Source of the DNA: JAFKFI01 sp963795435
Lineage (GTDB): Bacteria > Pseudomonadota > Alphaproteobacteria > Acetobacterales > Acetobacteraceae
DNA: 64,000 nt
Reading direction: 5' to 3'
Assembly: GCA_963795435.1 (NCBI GenBank)
Contig: CAWCHV010000006.1
Coordinates: 1 to 64,000 of the forward strand
Shown here: in pieces, positions 60,626-64,000 of the stretch
How positions within the stretch are numbered: the stretch's first letter is position 1
Layout of the letters: the number at the start of each line of letters is the position of its first letter
The notes under the pieces: generated by a model
What the model saw: only the letters and a program-made list of their open reading frames with translations
Told to the model about the DNA's origin: nothing
The model's database searches: none
Made by a program: the position numbers and the translations under genes

Positions 60626-61603
60626 ATGAAGGTCGGCCTGTTTCTGAACACCCAGTGGCAGGAGGGCGAGCGGGTCTCGGTCGCCGATCTGCTGGCCCAG
60701 GTACGCGCCGCGCGCGACGGCGGCTTCAGGTCGCTGTGGCTGCCGCACCACTATCTCGTGGCGCCGATGCAGATGCTGCAGCCGATGGTGCTGCTCGGGT
60801 ACCTGGTGCCCGAGACCAAGGGCATGACGCTCGGGATGGATATTCTTCTGCTCCCGTTGCTCAATCCGGTCCACGTCGCGGAGGAATGGGCGACCCTGGA
60901 CGTGCTGAGCGAGGGCAGGGCGATCCTCGGCGTAGGGCTCGGCTACCGCCCGGAGGAGTTCGCCGCGTTCGACGTGCCGATCAAGGAGCGGGCGGCCCGC
61001 ATGAGGGAGAGCATCGCGCTGATCCGCCGGCTGTGGACCGAGGATCGCGTGTCCTTTCAGGGAAAGTTCTATTCGGTCGAGAATGCCGGCATCAGCATCC
61101 GCCCCGTGCGGAAGAATGGGCCGCCGATCTGGCTGGCCGCCCAGGTCGACGCCGCCATCCAGCGCGCCGCGCGCATCGGCGACGGCTGGCTGATCGTGCC
61201 CTCCTCCGAGATCGCCACAGTCGCCCAGCAGGTGAAAGTGTATCGCGAGGCGCTGCGCGCGGCGGGCAAGCCGGCCGACACCGAGGCGCCGCTGACCCGC
61301 GAATGCTACATCGGCACCAGCCACAAGGCGGCGTTCGAGGAATGCCGCGCGGCGCTCGAGTACAAATACGGCGCCTACGCCGCCTGGGGTCTCGAAAAGG
61401 CGGAAATCGGCAAGAAGCCGTCCTTCGAGGAATTCGCGCGTGACAAATTCATCATCGGCGACAAGGCCTCGGTGAAGGAGGAGATCGCGCGCTATCGCGA
61501 AACGCTCGGCATCGAGCACTTCATCATGCGGCCGCAATGGCCGGGCCTGCCCAACGAGCGTGCCCTCCACACCATCCGTGCCCTCGGCGAAATCTTCGCG
61601 TAG
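60626..61603 (+). CDS. LLM class flavin-dependent oxidoreductase
   Basis: A 325-residue luciferase-like TIM-barrel flavoprotein. FLNTQWQEGERVSVADLLAQ at the start, SLWLPHHYLVAPMQMLQPMV, GMTLGMDILLLPLLNPVHVA and the conserved WATLDVLSEGRAILGVGLGY are typical, followed by ENAGISIRPVRKNGPPIWLA. These enzymes use FMNH2 (or F420) and O2 to oxygenate small organics. 24 bases after the cyclase gene, same strand, so likely the last gene of the catabolic cluster. Acceptor unknown. Confidence 0.92.
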   Translation: MKVGLFLNTQWQEGERVSVADLLAQVRAARDGGFRSLWLPHHYLVAPMQMLQPMVLLGYLVPETKGMTLGMDILLLPLLNPVHVAEEWATLDVLSEGRAILGVGLGYRPEEFAAFDVPIKERAARMRESIALIRRLWTEDRVSFQGKFYSVENAGISIRPVRKNGPPIWLAAQVDAAIQRAARIGDGWLIVPSSEIATVAQQVKVYREALRAAGKPADTEAPLTRECYIGTSHKAAFEECRAALEYKYGAYAAWGLEKAEIGKKPSFEEFARDKFIIGDKASVKEEIARYRETLGIEHFIMRPQWPGLPNERALHTIRALGEIFA

Positions 61604-61633
61604 CTCCAGGCGTTTTGGGGGCGAGGGACTCGC

Positions 61634-63931
61634 GTGACGGGTGTAAACTTGCGCGCCGGGATGGCATATCTCCCGCGCGCCGGGCGCTCCGTCCGGCCCC
61701 CCCCGCGCCAGCGACCTGCCTTCGTCCTTTCGGAGAATCCCGCGCCAGTGATCCTGATCCAGGCACCCGAAGCCGCCGACGCCCTTGGCGACGACTACGT
61801 CATCTCCGCTCAGGTCTCGCTCCAGGAACGACGGCCGCGCACCCTGAAGCACGGCGATACGTTCGGGGTGTTCGACCGCAACGGCGACGTCGTGACGGGC
61901 GAGGGGTTCGTCGAGGGCGTGTACCACCGCGACACGCGCTACCTGTCGCGCTTCGAGCTGGTGTTGGCCGGGGCACGACCGATCCTGCTGAGCTCGGGCA
62001 CCCGCGACGACAACGCGGTGCTGACCTGCGACCTCACCAATCCCGCGCTGCATCACGACGGCGTCGATCTCGAGCACGACCTGATCCATATCCGCCGCTC
62101 GAAATTCCTGTGGAACGGCGCCTGCTACGAGCGTTTCGCGGTGCGCAACTTCTCCGACCGCGACCTGCGCCTCGAGCTGCAGATCCGCTTCGCCGCCGAT
62201 TTCGCCGATCTGTTCGAGGTGCGCGGCTCGCACCGCCCGCGCCGCGGCAACCCGCACGCCGCGGACCTCACGGCCGACTTCGTCAGGCTCGCCTATACCG
62301 GGCTCGACGATCGGCGGCGCACCACGGCGCTGCGCTTCGAGCCGACGCCGGACCGGCTCGATGCGCGGCAAGCGACGTTCACGCTGTCGCTGCCAGCGGG
62401 CGGCCGTCGCGTGCTGTTCGCCGAGGTCCGCTGCGATCAGGAGCTGGCGCGCGAGCCGCTGAGCGAGGTCTATCTCACCGCCATGCTGCAGTCCCGTCGC
62501 GCGCTGCGCCGCTCCGCCGCGCGCGCCGCCTCGGTCGCGACCTCCAACGAGATCTTCAACGAAGCCGCCCGCCGCTCCGTCTCCGACCTCTACATGCTCG
62601 TCACCGATACCGCGCAGGGGCCGTACCCCTATGCCGGCATTCCGTGGTTCAGCACCGCTTTCGGCCGCGACGCGCTGATCACCGCACTGCAGACCTTGTG
62701 GATGGACCCGGCGATCGCGCGCGGCGTGCTGTTCTATCTCGCCGCCCACCAGGCCACCCGCGTCGATCCGGTGGCGGACGCCGAGCCGGGCAAGATCCTG
62801 CACGAAGTCCGGCACGGCGAGATGGCGGAACTCGGCGAGGTGCCTTTCCGCCACTACTACGGCAGCGTCGACGCCACGCCGCTCTTCGTCATGCTGGCCG
62901 GCGCGTATCTCGCCCGCACCGGCGACGTCGCGATGCTGCGCCGGCTCTGGCGCCACGTGGACGCCGCGCTCGGCTGGATCGACAATTACGGCGACCGCGA
63001 CGGCGACGGCTTCGTCGAATATTTCCGCATGACCGAGAAGGGACTTGCCAACCAGGGCTGGAAGGACAGCCACAATTCGGTGTTCCACGCCGACGGCAGC
63101 TTCGCCGAGGGTCCGATCGCGCTCTGCGAGGTTCAGGCCTACGTCTACGGCGCCAAAAACGCGGCTGCCGCCATTGCCGCGGCGCTGGGCATGGCGGAAC
63201 GCGCCGCCGCGCTGACCGGTCAGGCGGAGGCGCTGCGCCAGCGGATCGAGCAGGCGTTCTGGTCGGAGCAGCTGGGCACCTACGCGCTCGCGCTGGACGG
63301 CGCCAAGCGGCCGTGCCTGGTCCGTTCGTCGAATGCCGGCCACCTGCTGCTCACCGAGGTCGCCGCGCCGGAGCGCGCCCGGCGGGTCGCTGCCGAGTTG
63401 ATGAGCAGCAACTCGTTCTCCGGCTGGGGCATTCGCACGCTGGCCTCGACCGAGGCGCGCTACAACCCGATGTCGTATCACAATGGCTCGGTCTGGCCGC
63501 ACGACAACGCGCTGATCGGCATGGGTTTCGCGCGCTATGGCCTGCGCCAGGAGACCGCCCGCATCTTCGAGGGGCTGTTCAGCGCCTGCACCTACATCGA
63601 ACTCCGCCGCCTTCCGGAGCTGGTCTGCGGCTTCCCGCGCCGGCGCTCGCAGGGTCCGACCTTCTACCCCGTCGCCTGCGCGCCACAGGCATGGTCGGCC
63701 GCCACGCCGCTGAGCCTCGTGCAATCCTGCCTCGGCCTTGGCTTCGACGCGGCCAGCGGAACGGTCTTCTTCGACCGCCCGATCCTGCCGAGTTTTCTCG
63801 ACGAAGTCGTGTTGCGGGGCCTCTCGATCGGCACCAGCCGCATCGACGTGGCGCTACGCGGCCGCGGCAGCGACGTGGCGATGACCGTGCTCTCCCGCAC
63901 CGGGGAAATTCGCGCGACGATGACAAGCTAG
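61634..63931 (+). CDS. Amylo-alpha-1,6-glucosidase-like protein
   Basis: A 765-residue protein with an N-terminal glycogen-debranching-type domain (TFGVFDRNGDVVTGEGFVEG, then YHRDTRYLSRFELVL) and a C-terminal (alpha/alpha)6 barrel (YPYAGIPWFSTAFGRDALIT, WKDSHNSVFHADGSFAEGPI, NPMSYHNGSVWPHDNALIG). It would remove alpha-1,6 branches from glycogen-like glucans or act on a similar oligosaccharide. GTG 61634 has GAGGGA upstream; GTG 61748, in frame at VILIQAPEA, is the other likely start, which would shorten the protein by 38 residues. Stands apart from the catabolic run before it. Confidence 0.9.
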   Translation: MTGVNLRAGMAYLPRAGRSVRPPPRQRPAFVLSENPAPVILIQAPEAADALGDDYVISAQVSLQERRPRTLKHGDTFGVFDRNGDVVTGEGFVEGVYHRDTRYLSRFELVLAGARPILLSSGTRDDNAVLTCDLTNPALHHDGVDLEHDLIHIRRSKFLWNGACYERFAVRNFSDRDLRLELQIRFAADFADLFEVRGSHRPRRGNPHAADLTADFVRLAYTGLDDRRRTTALRFEPTPDRLDARQATFTLSLPAGGRRVLFAEVRCDQELAREPLSEVYLTAMLQSRRALRRSAARAASVATSNEIFNEAARRSVSDLYMLVTDTAQGPYPYAGIPWFSTAFGRDALITALQTLWMDPAIARGVLFYLAAHQATRVDPVADAEPGKILHEVRHGEMAELGEVPFRHYYGSVDATPLFVMLAGAYLARTGDVAMLRRLWRHVDAALGWIDNYGDRDGDGFVEYFRMTEKGLANQGWKDSHNSVFHADGSFAEGPIALCEVQAYVYGAKNAAAAIAAALGMAERAAALTGQAEALRQRIEQAFWSEQLGTYALALDGAKRPCLVRSSNAGHLLLTEVAAPERARRVAAELMSSNSFSGWGIRTLASTEARYNPMSYHNGSVWPHDNALIGMGFARYGLRQETARIFEGLFSACTYIELRRLPELVCGFPRRRSQGPTFYPVACAPQAWSAATPLSLVQSCLGLGFDAASGTVFFDRPILPSFLDEVVLRGLSIGTSRIDVALRGRGSDVAMTVLSRTGEIRATMTS

Positions 63932-64000
63932 GCAGAGCCCGGCCCGACCGGGCAACCTGGCCTCGGCGGGACCGTTGAGGAATGAACCTCGCGGGTTTCT
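63932..64000. other. Terminal 69 bases, nothing identified
   Basis: Short stretch after the debranching-enzyme stop to the window edge. No start, hairpin with U run or promoter pattern seen. Confidence 0.3.

Noticed and set aside
60047..63724. A 1225-codon open frame on the minus strand
   Set aside because: Antisense shadow of the cyclase, LLM and debranching-enzyme genes; the product is a low-information Arg/Ala/His/Gly-rich sequence typical of G+C-rich DNA.

Overview
The window is 64 kb of dense, very G+C-rich chromosomal DNA. The gene content points to an alphaproteobacterium: a long-form leuA, an mreBCD-PBP2-RodA cluster, paired urt and ure operons under a sigma-54 type promoter, TonB/RND envelope systems and many short-chain or acyl-CoA dehydrogenases. 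I lean towards a Rhodospirillales/Acetobacteraceae-like organism, but nothing in the window proves the family. I see no rRNA, tRNA, CRISPR array, transposase or integrase.

Layout. 1-3.4 kb: an NTF2-like secreted protein, a 2-hydroxyacid dehydrogenase, then leuA behind a Leu-rich leader peptide and mutually exclusive hairpins (a candidate attenuator). 3.4-7.1 kb: a TonB-dependent receptor and its own TonB, divergent from an AT-rich promoter gap, followed by two small lipoproteins. 7.3-12.9 kb: the rod-shape module mreB-mreC-mreD-mrdA-mrdB. 12.9-18.9 kb: EVE protein, WYL regulator, DUF3293-GNAT pair, TfdA/TauD-like dioxygenase, glycine-zipper lipoprotein, PhzF-like isomerase and a quinone-type reductase. 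19-26.6 kb: a CUT2-type sugar ABC transporter, SMP-30 lactonase, SDR dehydrogenase, universal stress protein and acetate kinase, which reads as a sugar uptake and oxidation module. 26.6-29 kb: a gene-poor patch with two small secreted proteins, then a 3-hydroxyisobutyrate dehydrogenase-like gene. 29-34.7 kb: a LysR regulator, an 11-bp perfect palindrome, a small secreted protein and an MdtA/MdtB-like RND pump. 34.7-36.4 kb: a lower-G+C alpha/beta hydrolase beside a methyltransferase remnant, and an Hsp20. 36.5-43 kb: alcohol dehydrogenase, DUF1223, MlaC-like, GST, two acyl-CoA dehydrogenases and an SDR. 43-53.7 kb (minus strand): urtABCDE-ureDABCEFG, a complete urea importer and urease. 53.8-64 kb: O-antigen ligase-like protein, beta-propeller, sterol-desaturase-like protein, intradiol dioxygenase, MetE-like methyltransferase, cyclase, flavin monooxygenase and a glycogen-debranching-type glucosidase.

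Main points beyond ordinary annotation: (1) the leuA attenuator; (2) a near-perfect sigma-54 promoter and a possible NtrC site in front of urtA; (3) a family of REP/REPIN-like palindromes at six places, one of which overlaps the start codon of an ABC ATPase; (4) three genes each broken by what looks like one extra base; (5) a foreign-looking hydrolase with a cysteine at the nucleophile elbow; (6) an unassigned palindromic operator between a lysR gene and an efflux operon; (7) a possible new aromatic catabolic cluster at 57.7-61.6 kb.
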